Below, one piece after another: positions 44,010 to 56,524 of a stretch of 64,000 nucleotides of DNA. The translations under genes were made by a program, and so were the position numbers. The notes below the pieces were generated by a model. That model was not told the origin of the DNA and did no database searches. It was given only the letters and a program-made list of their open reading frames with translations. This DNA comes from Pollenia angustigena (taxonomy: Eukaryota > Arthropoda > Insecta > Diptera > Polleniidae). How positions within the stretch are numbered: position 1 is the stretch's first letter; the number at the start of each line of letters is the position of its first letter. The stretch lies in contig OV884059.1 in assembly GCA_930367215.1 (NCBI GenBank), forward strand, positions 12,362,945 through 12,426,944, in the 5' to 3' direction.

Positions 44010-44623
44010 AGGCGACCGTACACGACATGTTTTTGTCATCTGACATGTCAAATTTCCCACTGCAAAATACATACATGTCGTGTGTTACCTTTTAAACTTT
44101 GCTTCTATAGAAGTCAGATGCAAAGTCATCTGACAAAATTTCAATTAGAGCGTGCTCTATTTTCTTCTGGCAAACCATCTGACATCAGAAATCTATGCCG
44201 CGAAGAAACCGGCAGCGGCGTCAACTATTGACGGAATCATTAGCCGGCTGAAGTTAATATTTTACAATACTGAAATATATATAACCATCGCACCATTGAA
44301 TAGAATTTATGTAATTATATATATAAAAACCGTTTCATTATAATATCCTAAATTGGTATCTTTGAATTAAAAGAAAAATATGTTAAGATGGCTAAATTAT
44401 TTAACGGCGTAAATACAAACTTGCGTGGCTTCATTTTTATTTTGGTTTTTGTAACAACTATGGGGAAAAAACAGAGACAATGTCAGAAGCAAATTACATG
44501 TACGTTTGTGACCGAATATTATAAACCTTCTGTAAAACAGCCATTTTGACAGACATGCACAATTACATGCGACTTGAAAAGTTGACAAGTCAGATGTAAA
44601 AAACATGTCGTCTACATGCACCT
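44010..44623. mobile_element. Harbinger-like TIR element with TTA duplication
   Basis: Left AGGCGACCGTACACGACATG and right in reverse complement AGGTGCATGTAGACGACATG. The arms continue through TTTTTxxCATCTGAC. Flanked by TTA at 44007-44009 and 44624-44626, the 3-bp target typical of PIF/Harbinger. 614 bp, non-coding. Confidence 0.75.
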
Positions 44624-44651
44624 TTATGAAGGTTACTTTATATTACATTCA

Positions 44652-44898
44652 ACATTTTTAATTTTTCGAATTTATTCTAAGAGCTAAATAATTGCAAATT
44701 TTTCTGTACATACAATATACCTCATTGCTGTCCAAAGGAAGGCTAAGGTAAAATGTTAAAAGAAAATACAATATAATAGTCTGGTAGTGTATAAAGTCAT
44801 TTCTGAAAAATTGAAGGAATAGAACTATTACAAAAAAGCTTTATAGAATACATAACTGAAATTTAGCTCATAGAATAAATTCGAAAAATTAAAAATAT
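44652..44898. mobile_element. Small foldback element
   Basis: Arms ATTTTTAATTTTTCGAATTT and its complement, extending through ATTCTAAGAGCTAAAT against ATTTAGCTCATAGAAT, enclose about 170 bp. The arms are AT-rich but match over about 36 bp. Confidence 0.7.
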
Positions 44899-46057
44899 TG
44901 TTTATAATAATTTTATTTAGTTTTGAATGAAAATTTTACTAATATGTTCCAACAAATAAAAATTTGCAAACGGTTTCTTTGTTTAAAATGGGTGTGATCG
45001 CGAAAAAAATTGTTGCTCTATTATGAACACCAGTGAAAATGTTGCTGCCTACTGTAAACGAAGCTTAAGGCACAAAATAAGCTACACAAATTTCTTGGCC
45101 AGCATGTCAAAATATTCACTTTGTACAAATATTTTGTGTTGTTAATTGGGGTGTTTGCCAGTGTTGCAAAATTGAAATTTTGAAATGGTACTGAACTTCA
45201 ACTAAAAGAGTATTTTTCCCACCAAATGGAACTTTTTGTTAAAAAAATACAAAAACTTCTGAAAATAAAACAAACAAAAAATGTTTATTAGAATTCATTT
45301 ATCTAAGTAATAGCAAACAGTATATATGAGGTACACATGTAAATAATATTTCTGTTATACATAAGCGTCAAGCGCCCCATCCATTTAAAATATTATTGTG
45401 TATGTTTTTCGCCATATTATTTCTATATCGCCCTATATTATTCAATAAGTAGCACAATGGTTTCAATTAAAATATGGCGCAACTCTTATTAAAAAAACAT
45501 TAACTTTAAAGCAAAACTACAAAGGACATTGTTGCCAACACATTTCACGGTATATTGCACTTCTTTTCTGATTTCGATTCTTGCCAATATATTGTCTCAC
45601 CTTCGAATATCACAAACCCATTGGCGATAAAATTGAACAGTTATATTGCAAGTGTATGAACGGAACGGTTTTTCAGTATTTTCTAAAAAAAAAAAAAAAA
45701 AAAATAGTTGAAATATTTCATATATTTGTGAATAAGTAAATAAATTAAAAATTTTATTTATGTCAACATAAATTAATACTGGTATTTATATTTATATTTT
45801 TACTTTTGCAAAGTTACATAATTCAGACCTTTACATATATTACATACTTAGAACTTAGTTATAAAAAAGTTTAAAACATTAATGTTTAAAAATAAAGACT
45901 TTAATTCAGTGTTATAAGAAAAAGCTAATTTACTTTAAGAGTCTTTGGATATTATAAGAAATATAACTACAACAGCAACTACCAGTTGATTTTAAAAGAT
46001 CTTTAGTTTTTATCAAACTTGATACAGTTTCTACATGTAAACGATTTCTTCCTTTGT

Positions 46058-47552
46058 TTTTATACCCTTCACCACAGGTGTAAAAGGGTTTATATAAGTT
46101 TGTCATAACGTTAGTAATTTCCACAATATTGATTTAAGACCCCATAAAGTATATATATTCTGGGTCCATATGAGAAGATAAGTTGATTTAACGATGTCCG
46201 TCTGTCCGTCTTACGTTTGATATGTGTTTTCCGGATAATCCAGACATGATAGCGGCTAGGTTGTTTTACGTTTATGTTACATACATTCCACCATTTCTTG
46301 CTATTGAAATTCAGCCAGATCGGTCCAAAAATGACGTAGATATGAGCAAAAAACCACGACTACCTCTAAATTTTTCCAAAAATCCCTTGTTATTGTATTT
46401 TTTTTATTTCTGTCTATCTTGAGAACGGCAAGAGCTAAAGTTTCCAAATAAGGTACACACATTTAGGTTGCCAATAGACACCATCCTACAAAATCTGGGC
46501 GGGATTGGAGAAGTGGGCGCCATATGTCCTATGGATATGACTTATATATCAAAATATCGAAAAATTTTAGTAGAACATATTTTATAAAAAACTCGGGAAA
46601 ATCGGTTCAGATACAAAAAAGTTATGACCAAAATTAAATTATTTTTTTTTAAATACCCACTTTCGGGAACCATAGATCTCCCCGAGTCCAAGCTTTATAA
46701 CCAAAGTAAATGGTAAATTTCTTCTTCAACACGTCGGTATATAAATCTGCCAAATCGGTTAAAAAATGGCTGAGATATAACCGAAATACTGAATCCCCAA
46801 AAATTACTCTTTCTTATAATTAACTTTCTTAAAATATATATTTACAAGTTTATATAAATACTTATATATAAATATAACTTAAGTAAATGGTAAAATTCTT
46901 CCTTAACACGTCGGTATATAAAACTATCAAATCGGTTAGACAATGGGTAATTTATGCGCTGATACTCCAAAAATGTGCTAAAAAACATCAACATTTTTAT
47001 AAAAACCTAAAAGTACCTAAAGGTACCTCCCGTACAAAAAAAAAATTAAAAATTGTATAAAATCAAATTTTAGGGCTGCCATATGTCCTATGTATATGAC
47101 TTATATACCAAAATGTCGGAAATTTGTATGAGTTATAACCGATATACTGGGGTCTTGAAACTCGATATCGAATGAAATGTATTGAATTTGAAATAATAGC
47201 ATTCGACATCGAGTAACTCAACATTACATTTATCGAGTTTTCATTCGATACGCCAGTGTCTATCGTATGCAAAAAAATTCAATAGTTTATTCGATACGAT
47301 AGTATGCAGTGATTAGACCCCTGAATTCCCGAAAATTACTCTTTTTATACCCTTCACCGAAGTTAAAAAGGTATATACAATATTGATCCTACACCCTATA
47401 AAGTATATATATTCTGGGCCCTTATGAAAAGCGAATTTCAAAACCGGTTGTCTCTTATTTAAAAAAAAATATGTACCAGTTTTATTTAGTTTTTGTCTAG
47501 TTGCTCTGTATTCTGCTCGCACATTGGTGAAGGGTATATAAGATTCGGCCCA
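46058..47552 (+). mobile_element. mini-me-type repeats, two adjoining
   Basis: The first starts TTTATACCCTTCACCACAGG, with CCCATAAAGTATATATATTC and GATGTCCGTCTGTCCGTC. Inside, CATATGTCCTATG (46529 and 47079) and AACACGTCGGTATATAAA (46728 and 46904) are repeated. The second (about 47341-47552) has CCTATAAAGTATATATATTC and ends in an inverted GGTGAAGGGTATATAAG. Confidence 0.65.
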
Positions 47553-48114
47553 GCATTTGAAAATGTGCGTTCAATTGATGATCAGAAATGAGGTATCGAT
47601 AAAATGGCAAAAGCAATATATGAAATGTCAGCAAACATTAGTTTCGTTCTTAATATTGGCTATATTTTTCCAAGAAATTAAATATATTCAGTTCTGAAAT
47701 GCTTTCTTACTGAAAGATCCGCTAGAACACGAAATTGAGAATTGATATTATTATAGTTTTTCTTATCGTTTGTAAATAATATTAATAACACCAGTATTAT
47801 GCTAATGGGGTTTCCGGAAACAATATATTTGGATTGAAGCTGATTATCACACGTATGGTTTTATGTTCAAACTAAATTTAGTTTTTAGTGTACCGTACAT
47901 TGTCGAATTAAACGATTTCGCAGTTTCTTTTACTTTTTAAACCATTTCTTTAACATTGCATATTTCTATAAATATGGTTTTCATTTAAATTTTCTACTAA
48001 CATATTGTCAGTTGTAAGAACAAATATCCCATTTGCATTCCAATATTAACGTCGTTAATTCTTTTTAAAATACAACGCATAAATTTTGCAACAAACACAT
48101 GATAACCTAATAGC

Positions 48115-48565
48115 CTTTTCACACTTGTCAACATTTAACATCAATTTGCGAAAATGTTGGAATTTTCCCATAAGAAATACATAGGGCTAAAAACCAAAAT
48201 TTTTCAACATTTTTACAGAGTGTTACTATCTCATTTTGTTCCCTTTTACATTTTTCGATTCTTTTAGTGTCATCACTAGAAAAGTGGCAGTAAATTCTGT
48301 TATTATTGTGGCATCACTGACAAAATGGAAGTGGATTTGAAAGCAGCGTTACCACTTCTCAAGTTTTTCCTTTTTTGCAAGCCTTATTTTGCTTAATTTT
48401 GCTAAAATTATTAAACGAAATGAATTAGAAATACATTTTGGTGTAATCTTTTGAAATGTTGGCACTTTTGTAGAAAAAAAGTATTTAAAAAAAAGAAAAG
48501 TTTTTTTTCAGAAATGGTGACATTTTTTATTGATAGTAGATGTTAGATGTTTCAAGTGTAAACGC
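48115..48565. mobile_element. Small TIR element nested in the hAT-type element
   Basis: Left CTTTTCACACTTGTCAACAT and right in reverse complement GTTTACACTTGAAACATCTA; both continue with TAACATC-type sequence. About 450 bp, non-coding. Confidence 0.55.
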
Positions 48566-49088
48566 GTATTTCACATTTTCAACATATTCAATGCGTTCAT
48601 CCGAAATGTATGCAAGCGTACAAAGGGTATAAGCCCGCTATCGAAATGATAACATCACAGTTAAAAAGCTGAAGGGATAGTACGGAAAAAAGTACTGAAT
48701 TTTTCAACACTGGTGTTTGCTGTTACAGACATTTGAAGCATGTTTGTAGAAGTATTAACAATTTTTTATATTTGGCAGACATGTTGGACTTTCTGTGGGG
48801 TCTAGTACTCAATGTTTTCTTTTAAGCGAAAACTTAACAGAGTGAGGACGTAGAAGAAGAAGAAGCATTAATATAATTTTCAGCCGTGCACAAAAAGAAA
48901 AACACTCTGGATAAATAAAGTTTTCAATACTAACTCTAAGTATGAGTCGTACTTAAGAATTTAAGTACGAATAACACTAAAACGTAATTTAAACAATCCT
49001 TAATGGGAAATTACAACGTAAGCGATTTAATCTCATTTAACTTATCAAAGTTTGTTGCAGCCGCTACAACAAAACAACACAATTATTA

Positions 49089-49805
49089 CCCCGGGTCTCC
49101 ACGTAGCAATATTTATTGCGGCAAACGTCAAATTTGATTGCTCCATTAAATTTGCGACGTATAGACCGCAAACTGCCATGAGTGGCAATCCATTGCGCAA
49201 TGATTGCTCCTCTGATTGCTTGAGCAATTATTAATTAGCAATCTGCTGTTAAATCAGTTGTAATTTATCTGACATTTCACTTCTCTGTACGGTTGGTTAT
49301 TTATTAGTGTGTTTATTTATTAAAAAAGCAAGTGAAAAAATACTTCAACAATATACAGAAAAAGTTTTAATATATTATATTTCTAAATAAACGTCAATAT
49401 CAACAAAAGCAAACGACGAATTTGTTTTTTGTTTGTATATTTTTATTTTTTTAATAGATCAATACAAGTTTTAGGTTTTTTTTCATACGCAAATAAACAA
49501 AAAAGCAATACAAAACACAGCTACAACAATTACAATTAATTATTTTATTAATTTAATTAATTAATTTAAAAACAGAAAATTTAGCAATCACTTCAAAACA
49601 CGACATAAAACATTTGTTATAAATACAGCCACAAAACTTTATACAACTACTCGAGGTGAAAATTGCAAATTTAAGGCAAAGCAATAACAAGTGTTCTCCT
49701 TCTCCAGCAATATAATCAGCAATTATTGCTCCATTGTTCTGTCATTGTTCTGCCGACGTTATTGCTTGTACTTAGCAATAAAAATTGCTACGTGGAGACC
49801 CAGCG
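49089..49805. mobile_element. Harbinger-like TIR element, GGGTCTCCACGTAGCAAT ends
   Basis: Left CCCCGGGTCTCCACGTAGCA and right in reverse complement CGCTGGGTCTCCACGTAGCA. Flanked by TTA at 49086-49088 and 49806-49808. Subterminal ATTGCTCC/GCAATTATT words repeat at both ends. 717 bp, non-coding. Confidence 0.8.
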
Positions 49806-51430
49806 TTAAAAAACGACTTGCTTGTTGCTTGTGGAAACAACAAAAAGAAACAGAACAAGATGAAAAGCCATTATTATCATGTTTAAAAAGTAAAATTAGG
49901 AACTCTTGCTTCTCATTTAGTTTAAATTTTCAGTTTTATATGTACATTAAGTTTTTTAAGTAAAAACCATGCTTGATGCTGGTGTTGTATAATTAAAATT
50001 TTGTATGGTGTTAAACGGGTAGGTAAATCAATCATAATAAAATTCTCCTTCTAATTTCTCTTTTGGTTTATTTCAAGTAGAAATTCGTAATTAAATTCAC
50101 TTATAATTCTTTAATCAAGCACATTTAAAGATTGATTCAAACTTAGTATTACTTATATCAATCTAATTTTCGAATTATTTCAAGTACGAATTGGGGATTG
50201 AATATGTTTAAGTTAAGTAATTGCAATTGAAAGTCCCTACTTGAATCAATCTTTCTGTATTTGATCCAGGAAAATCCGTCCGCACTGTACTATTAATACC
50301 GCTTCGAATTGATTTGAGTACGGATGGATTGATTTCTCTTTTGAGTGTAGATGTTGTTGCTGATGTTGTAAGTAGAAAAGTTTTTCTTTAATTTCATTTA
50401 TCTTTTCCTTGATTTTTTTTTTTATCAAGTTTTTGTACTTTTTGTAGTTTCATTTTGGTTTGGTAGCTTTTATTTGGATTTTGGATTAATTTTTCTTTTG
50501 AGTGTAAATTCTTATATTTTTAGGCAGCATTTTTTGCCCCAAAATATTCCGTTGTTTAAACCAATCCCTTATTCAAATTCTTGTACTTTCTTTTATATTT
50601 CTGCTCCGTTTTAAACAAATAGCGAGCACAACAAAAATTAAAAACTCTTGTTTGTAAGAATTATGTTTGTGTTGTTTATGGTCGAACCCAAAACGGAAAC
50701 AAAGTGTATAATTGTCAGGCAATTAGGTTAAGATTACACACTATTCTGTTGTACATATTCTATATAGACTATAGTTTTGACTATACTAAGTTTAATCTCG
50801 ATATAATTTAGATTTCAGTTTTGTTTTAGGACTAGATTAAGGAACATTTCAGTGTTCAAAGAAATTTTTATTTAAATATTTTTGTATTTTTTCATACTTA
50901 AACCAAAGGCTTTTTTGTAAATCTCTTTCCAATTGATTGCCCTAAGATTACTGTTCATTTGGTTGATAAAGGTCTTTTCAAAGTTTTTGGCTTAAAAAAA
51001 GGGTTCATTATGGCATTTCAAATATACAGCGAATAATAATGAAAATAAAACAATAAAATATCTAGCAGAGAAAAAAATGTTTGGTTTTTATGATAAATCT
51101 CAGCCTTTTGTATTTATATGACAGAGGAAACTTGCATGGTTTATATTCCACAAGCCAGAAAAATATTAACTTACGGTTTATTTTTTTCTCGTTTACAAAA
51201 CAAAAAGCACACAGACTACTCACGGATGGTCGCTAGTGGCCACCGTAACAAGCTTGGCAGAAAAAGAAAATATATGTATATGCAACATATTTCCGGTTTT
51301 ATCTTTAACTGAGCCACAACACACCGTGTTACATATACCATTATCCATTCCAACAATACGTGACACATTGTGGTCGTAAGCAACCAAGCAAAAAAACCAT
51401 ACGAACCAGTCATCTATTCAACAGCAAAGC
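49806..51430. other. Unassigned AT-rich stretch
   Basis: No gene was recognised. GATTGATTTCTCTTTTGAGT (about 50328) and GATTAATTTTTCTTTTGAGT (about 50484) form a direct pair that may be transposon ends, without a clear partner. Short open frames at 51118-51570 lack known motifs. Confidence 0.4.
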
Positions 51431-51714
51431 GCACGTTTACATTAAGCGATTTTTGCCAATGCAACTTTTACTTTGTAGGACAGACCAAAAAGAGAGGAAT
51501 TAAACTGGGTAAAACAGTTGATGTTTTCTTGCCGTTCCTTTTGTTTTCTAAATCAATAACTCGCTTTTGATAAAAAAAAATTGGTAAGTTCTGTCGCAAA
51601 TTGTTTATTCAAGTTTGAAGTAAATTTTTAAATAAAAATTGCCTAATGCAAGCGCAACTTTTAAAAAGAAACGACAAAAAATGCGGCGAGAAAAATCGTT
51701 TAGTGTAAACATGC
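51431..51714. mobile_element. Small MITE, GCAYGTTTACAYTAARCGAT ends
   Basis: Left GCACGTTTACATTAAGCGAT and right in reverse complement GCATGTTTACACTAAACGAT, both followed by TTTTT. 284 bp, non-coding. Confidence 0.75.
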
Positions 51715-51973
51715 TCATATCGTCCACTTAATCATAAACAGGCACAACTCAAAATTCAAAAATACTTGGGAGAGGCCGAAAACTGGCTTTAAAAACATGG
51801 TTGTAATTTTTTTAATTTTAAAAGAAAGTAAAGAAGAAAATGTTGTTATTCTCATAAAATATTTAATTGAAACTATTAATTTGTTTAACGGTGCAAATTT
51901 AATTATTAATTTTAACTATTCTCCCAAATTCTTTAATTGAAATATTTTGTTTGCGTAGCTGACTTCTGAAACA

Positions 51974-52305
51974 TTTGTGAAAGTCAACTTGATCACAGAA
52001 CAGAATATATCGAGTCTTAAGCGCGAAAATAACGTAAGCGACATCATTTACAATTTTCGTTTTTTTTTAATAAATGACTTTATTGGCAACACTTGCATCT
52101 TCTCCTGAAATGTAATGGTCACATAAGTTACCGTTACGCTTTTATAGCAAGAACAATTTTATCTTAAGCGACAAATTTCATACAAATTTTATATGAAATA
52201 AAATAAAAAAACTCTGTCCTTTAAAATTTGATTTTTGGCTCTTACGTTATTTTCGCGGTTTAGACTCGATATATTTTGTTCTGTGATCAAATTGAGTTTC
52301 ACAAA
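51974..52305. mobile_element. Hairpin element with ~65-bp arms
   Basis: TTTGTGAAAGTCAACTTGAT, CACAGAACAGAATATATCGA, and CGCGAAAATAACGTAAG on the left are matched in reverse complement on the right with only a few changes. The loop is about 200 bp. Non-coding. Confidence 0.85.
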
Positions 52306-52404
52306 TACTTAAGAAGACAGTCAAGCCAAGCAAACCAAATTTTCTTGGTCGCTATAGATTTGATTTGTGAACTGGGGCCAACTACTGGCAGTCGTGATCT
52401 AGTA

Positions 52405-52584
52405 CTTTCTCGATTCGAAAGCAATTTTATTTCTAATTCTTTTAGTTGATACTTAACGAATCGAATTTTTTTTTTTAGTATTTTGAAATTAAAATTAATG
52501 CGCTACAACACTTGAAAAATTATTCCGATTCTTTTAGTATTGACTGAAATAATAAGATATTGAATTGCTTTCGAATCGAGAAAG
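52405..52584. mobile_element. Small hairpin, CTTTCTCGATTCGAAAGCAA arms
   Basis: A perfect 22-bp inverted repeat starting CTTTCTCGATTCGAAAGCAA, with looser pairing (ATTCTTTTAGT against ATTCTTTTAGTATTGACTG) inside. Confidence 0.75.
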
Positions 52585-53237
52585 AAATTGGTTTATTAAA
52601 AAAAATATTTTGATAAATTTTGAGTTGTGCCTGTTTATGATTTTGTATGCGATATGTATGTATATAACGCATACACAACCGTTTTTCTTCTATTGTTTCA
52701 AGGAGTGTTGGAAGAGCCTTATTGGCATGAAGAAGACGCAAATGCTAAAACCTACTCAAAACCGATTTTTTCTCGTAAAACGTTACATTGCGGTCAGCAG
52801 AGGTGAGGTACGTTCGTGTGCTTTTTTTATTTTTTATTCCATGGATCTCTGTGTATTTACAGATTTGACAATGTGTGCTACGGGAGATTTAAACAAAAAA
52901 AAATTACAAAATGGTCATGTGTAAACACACTCCCATGTAACCAACGCATTTGGGCTTTTGCAGCATTTTACCACTTTCAACAAAAAGAAACGGCAAAGAC
53001 AATATTTAATCTTATATAATTTATTTAAATAACGTGTCAAAATGACAGCCATAAAAAAGTGTGTTTAAATCTGACAGAAAGCTAATTCAAGGAAGAACGC
53101 AAAAAGGGATACAAATGAAAGTTTTCTAAAAACTGGCTTAAAAGGATAAAATGATTTATTTTTAAACGTATAGAAATCCTACTTACCCGAGATTTCTTGA
53201 CATCACAAAAATTTACTAAGGCTAGGTAAAGTAGAAA

Positions 53238-53330
53238 TGGTATCCCATGGTATTACAATGGATCACTGTGTCTTAGTGTGTTATATAGGTACTAGCTGTA
53301 ATGAGCCATTGTAATACCATGGGGTTCCAC
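53238..53330. repeat. Hairpin, CCCATGGTATTACAATGG arms
   Basis: CCCATGGTATTACAATGG at 53244 pairs exactly with CCATTGTAATACCATGGG at 53306; about 45 bp lie between. Confidence 0.75.
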
Positions 53331-53589
53331 AAAACAGAACTCCCAACAAAGGAGCAACCCGACCCAGCGGTAGATATTGAAAGGACCGCAATCGGCAGGC
53401 CTTTTAAAAGGCCTCTATCCTGCTTTAAAAAGTGTGCCTTCTATGAGGTTTAAGTTTCTCTTTGAAGGACCTTTCAAAACATTCAGTAATCATACACTTT
53501 TCCCTTCTTTAAGAAGGGAGAACGGATGTTATTCAGCTTTATTTATATTTAATTTTTAGTGATCTTCCTTACTCGCTTCTTTGGGAAGG

Positions 53590-54540
53590 GAACGAAATTG
53601 TTATTAAAGGGAGTGTGGAAGGGTTGGCTCCCAACGCCAAGCGGTGTAAAAAATAAATAATGTATGGAAGGCGGCGAGGAGTGCTTGTGACTGCTAAATA
53701 GGGCCTTCTTTTAGGCCTCTTTACTCGTTCAAGTCATCGCTGGGGAACTTCTAAAGAAGTTCAAAAAGCACTCCAGTTCAACGCTAGAGATTTCATACAA
53801 TTCGTCAAATGTGGCTGATCCGATTTCGGTCATTCGCCTTCTCGCCAGGGCAGGACAGTGTCAGAGGAGGTATTTCGTATCCTCCTGCTGATTTTTGTTA
53901 TCGCAGCTTCTTACTTATAAGACAATGTGCTGTCTTCGATAGTAGACATGGTACGCCGGTCATCCTGGCAATCCTAGATTCAGTGTTTGCGGCTCATCTG
54001 TCGTGCATGATACAAAGAAACCAAGATAACGCATTCCGCTTTTTAAAATTTTATGTTTCTGCACATCAACGTCACAATAGTGTATAAGTACAGCTAAAAT
54101 ATAGAAACACAAGCAAACAAACATGTCCATACTGATGTGACGTCATATTAAACAGTTAAATTTTGCTAACATGCGCGATGCGTAATTTTGTTTTTATCAT
54201 TCTTGTCTGTAGCCAGCAATATCGATAATCATTCACCGAAGTTTGAGTTTACAGGAAAGCAGGGATACCCTAACGTCGTCCAAATAAAATGGAACACCGA
54301 AGGCAGTGCCGAGCTTATGCGCCCTAATGCTTCCTAGTATAACCTTGTGCCAAAGGACTCATATTATCTTGAAGTCAAACTCATCAGCCATCTTGTGGAG
54401 AGATGAGCGGCTGTCAAGGGCTGTTCTCATTTTCAGGGCTGGGGAATTAAAGGTCATAACAGTCACACGGCTATCTGTATTTACATCGACCGGGGTTTTT
54501 GATACAGCAGATAATATGAGCCGGTCTTAAGCCAGTCTTA
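53590..54540 (-). pseudogene. LINE-D relic with RNase H (I/LOA-like)
   Basis: On the minus strand, frames broken by stops read first LDSRSSLHKMADEFDFKII and then RAHKLGTAFG (about 54420-54300), matching the RNase H region of I/LOA/R1-type LINE ORF2 where ...RRSLN.MAEQF... precedes VPGHR and ADELAR. Further on, QEDTKYLL and CPALARRRMTEIGSATFDEL (about 53880-53800) match the cysteine-rich segment near the ORF2 C-terminus (EExxHLLCxCPAL...R). GC is higher than the surroundings. The reverse transcriptase part is not recognisable. Confidence 0.65.
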
Positions 54541-54972
54541 AGCTGATCGCAAGTATCTATGCCTGGAAAAGGCGATAGTACTCCAAAAGTCTTCGCGATA
54601 AGTTGAGGTTAAGCTAATTTAACCAAGAAATTCTAATTAACAGTTTCAGTTAAAGGGGATAAATACTCTTATATTGGGTGTATAAATTAAAAATGCAAGA
54701 AATTTTAAACATTCTCTTTTTTGTGCATTTCTTTGAATTGGATTAGCCGATCAACACGAAAATTTTACAGAATTTAACAGCGTTTGAAAAACTGGAGTCA
54801 AAGTAGAAAAACTGCCATTTCTTTCACTTCTGTATTTGTCATAAGCCATTGGAATTTAAGTTGGACAATACTGAATTCAAGAACGTTAAAAAATGATTTA
54901 AGAAATAATAATCTATCAAAGTTGTTCTATATTTAAACATAATCTAATGCTAATTTCCTTATTTTGAAATGC

Positions 54973-56336
54973 TGTAACACTCAAATCTCCCTCAAAACTT
55001 AAGCTAGTTACCCTCGTGTGTGGTACTTCACACATATGCAATGTCTGTCTACTTTGCTGTGTCGCCATAGTTCGTTAATAATCAGCATCATGATTTACCT
55101 AATTTCCACAGAAAAGTATACTTTTGGTAACGTTACGCTACCAAGCACTTGAAATTTTAGTATTTTAGTGAAAAGCGCACATGATTTACATTTAGTGAAA
55201 GAAGGGAAACTATTTATCTACATGGGTATTATATACAAATTTAATTGATTGGCGGCGTAACGTGACACAAAGCGACGAAAAGACAGTTTTTCTCTGGACA
55301 GGTTGATATCTAGTTAAAATAAGAGGCATTGAATTCTGTCGAACTCGAAATATTTCAGAACTTAATAAGGTTACCCTCGTGTGTGATTTTCCACACATAT
55401 GGGCAAATCCTGCGTGACGAACGCTACATTCGCACGCGTTGTCTGATTGAAATATAAACATTTTTTGGTATTTCAAAAAAGAGAGCTTCAACTTATATAT
55501 ATTATTTAGTGACATCAATATGTACTTACGAATGGCATATATCATAATTTCTTAGCAAGTATTTGTTGCGAAATAATTGATCACAAAGTTTTGTGACGCA
55601 CGCTACAAAAAGTGGAAGTAACTTCAAAGGTTGAAGTGCGTTTTCCTAATTTTTAGCGAATTTGGCATGATAAGGTATACAAAATCTTATTCCTAAAAGA
55701 AAGCTGACTATAAGAGAATTCTAAACGCACTTATTCGCAGCCAAAAAATGTTGTGATTTTTTGACAAAAGCCGTGAACGCATTGTGACGCACGCTACATA
55801 ACGCACGCTACAGTTTTTCCAGTAGTATTTTATTATTATATTTTACTTATTTTAACAAAACAAACGAAATTTTTGTTTTGATACGTCTGCTGTAAGTGCT
55901 ATTTTAAGCACAAAAATAACCTAAAATAATGCTAAATTCACGTATAACATTAGGAAATCAGCAGTGGGGTAGAATTGAAATACATATTTTTGAATATGAA
56001 AATGAAATTATACATCTAGTCTTATATTCCATTAAAAAAAATTCATTTGAAAAATTTTTGGTTGGTGGACTGTTTCTGGGATTTGCCCATATGTAGTTTC
56101 TATGTAATATGTCGGCAAGTGTGAAATTTCCGATATTGTTGCCAACTGCATGCACTGTATGCTTTAAAATCCACACAAGCTTTGTATGGATTGTTGATAA
56201 ACAGCGGGGCAAATAAATAAAAATTACAAACGATCTATGGTACCACAGCAAAGTAAAGTCACAAAGAAAATGTGCGAAAAACCACACACGAGGGTAACTA
56301 ACGTAAGTTTTTTTTGAGGGTGATTTGAGGGTTACA
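54973..56336. mobile_element. 1.36 kb TIR element with GTGACGCACGCTAC repeats
   Basis: Left TGTAACACTCAAATCTCCCT and right in reverse complement TGTAACCCTCAAATCACCCT. The arms run on through CAAAACTTAxGxTAGTTACC and CTCGTGTGTGG, about 60 bp. Inside, GTGACGCACGCTACA recurs at about 55415 (variant), 55595 and 55785, with an extra ACGCACGCTACAG, and the terminal word TTACCCTCGTGTGTG recurs at 55371. No transposase frame was recognised. Confidence 0.8.
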
Positions 56337-56524
56337 TTTTTACAATAATTTCCCCATTAGCCGGCGCTTAACATAGGCTATAAATATTCGTAAATTTACA
56401 AGTGCGCCTTATAGAAATCACAGTAAACTGAAGAATTCACTGTTAACTGAAGTTAATTTTCACATCTATTCTAAGGGCGTTTATAAAAACTTGCTGTTCG
56501 TAAAAGGCATGATTTTGTTAGGGG

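Larger units (their letters stand above)
45159..48712. mobile_element. 3.55 kb hAT-type element with exact 8-bp target duplication
   Basis: Left end CAGTGTTGCAAAATT and right end in reverse complement CAGTGTTGAAAAATTC, followed inward by GGTACTGAA and CAGTACTTTT-type sequence. GTGTTTGC is duplicated exactly at 45151-45158 and 48713-48720. The size would suit an autonomous copy, but the interior holds no recognisable transposase. It contains mini-me-type repeats (46058-47552) and a smaller TIR element (48115-48565), so the original non-autonomous element was about 1.5-2 kb. Confidence 0.82.
51730..52642. mobile_element. TIR element hosting two smaller hairpins
   Basis: Arms AATCATAAACAGGCACAACT extending to CAAAATT, and the complement at 52616-52642. 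The 0.9 kb interior contains the hairpin elements 51974-52305 and 52405-52584. Confidence 0.7.

Noticed and set aside
43618..44010. 130-codon open frame with hydrophobic stretches
   Set aside because: Phe/Leu/Ile/Tyr-rich composition expected from AT-rich DNA; it abuts a TIR element and shows no motif or splice context.
52565..52924. 119-codon open frame
   Set aside because: It starts inside a foldback element and has no recognisable domain.
55210..55545. 111-codon minus-strand open frame, and another at 55958-56287
   Set aside because: Both lie inside the TIR element 54973-56336 and match no transposase motif that I know.
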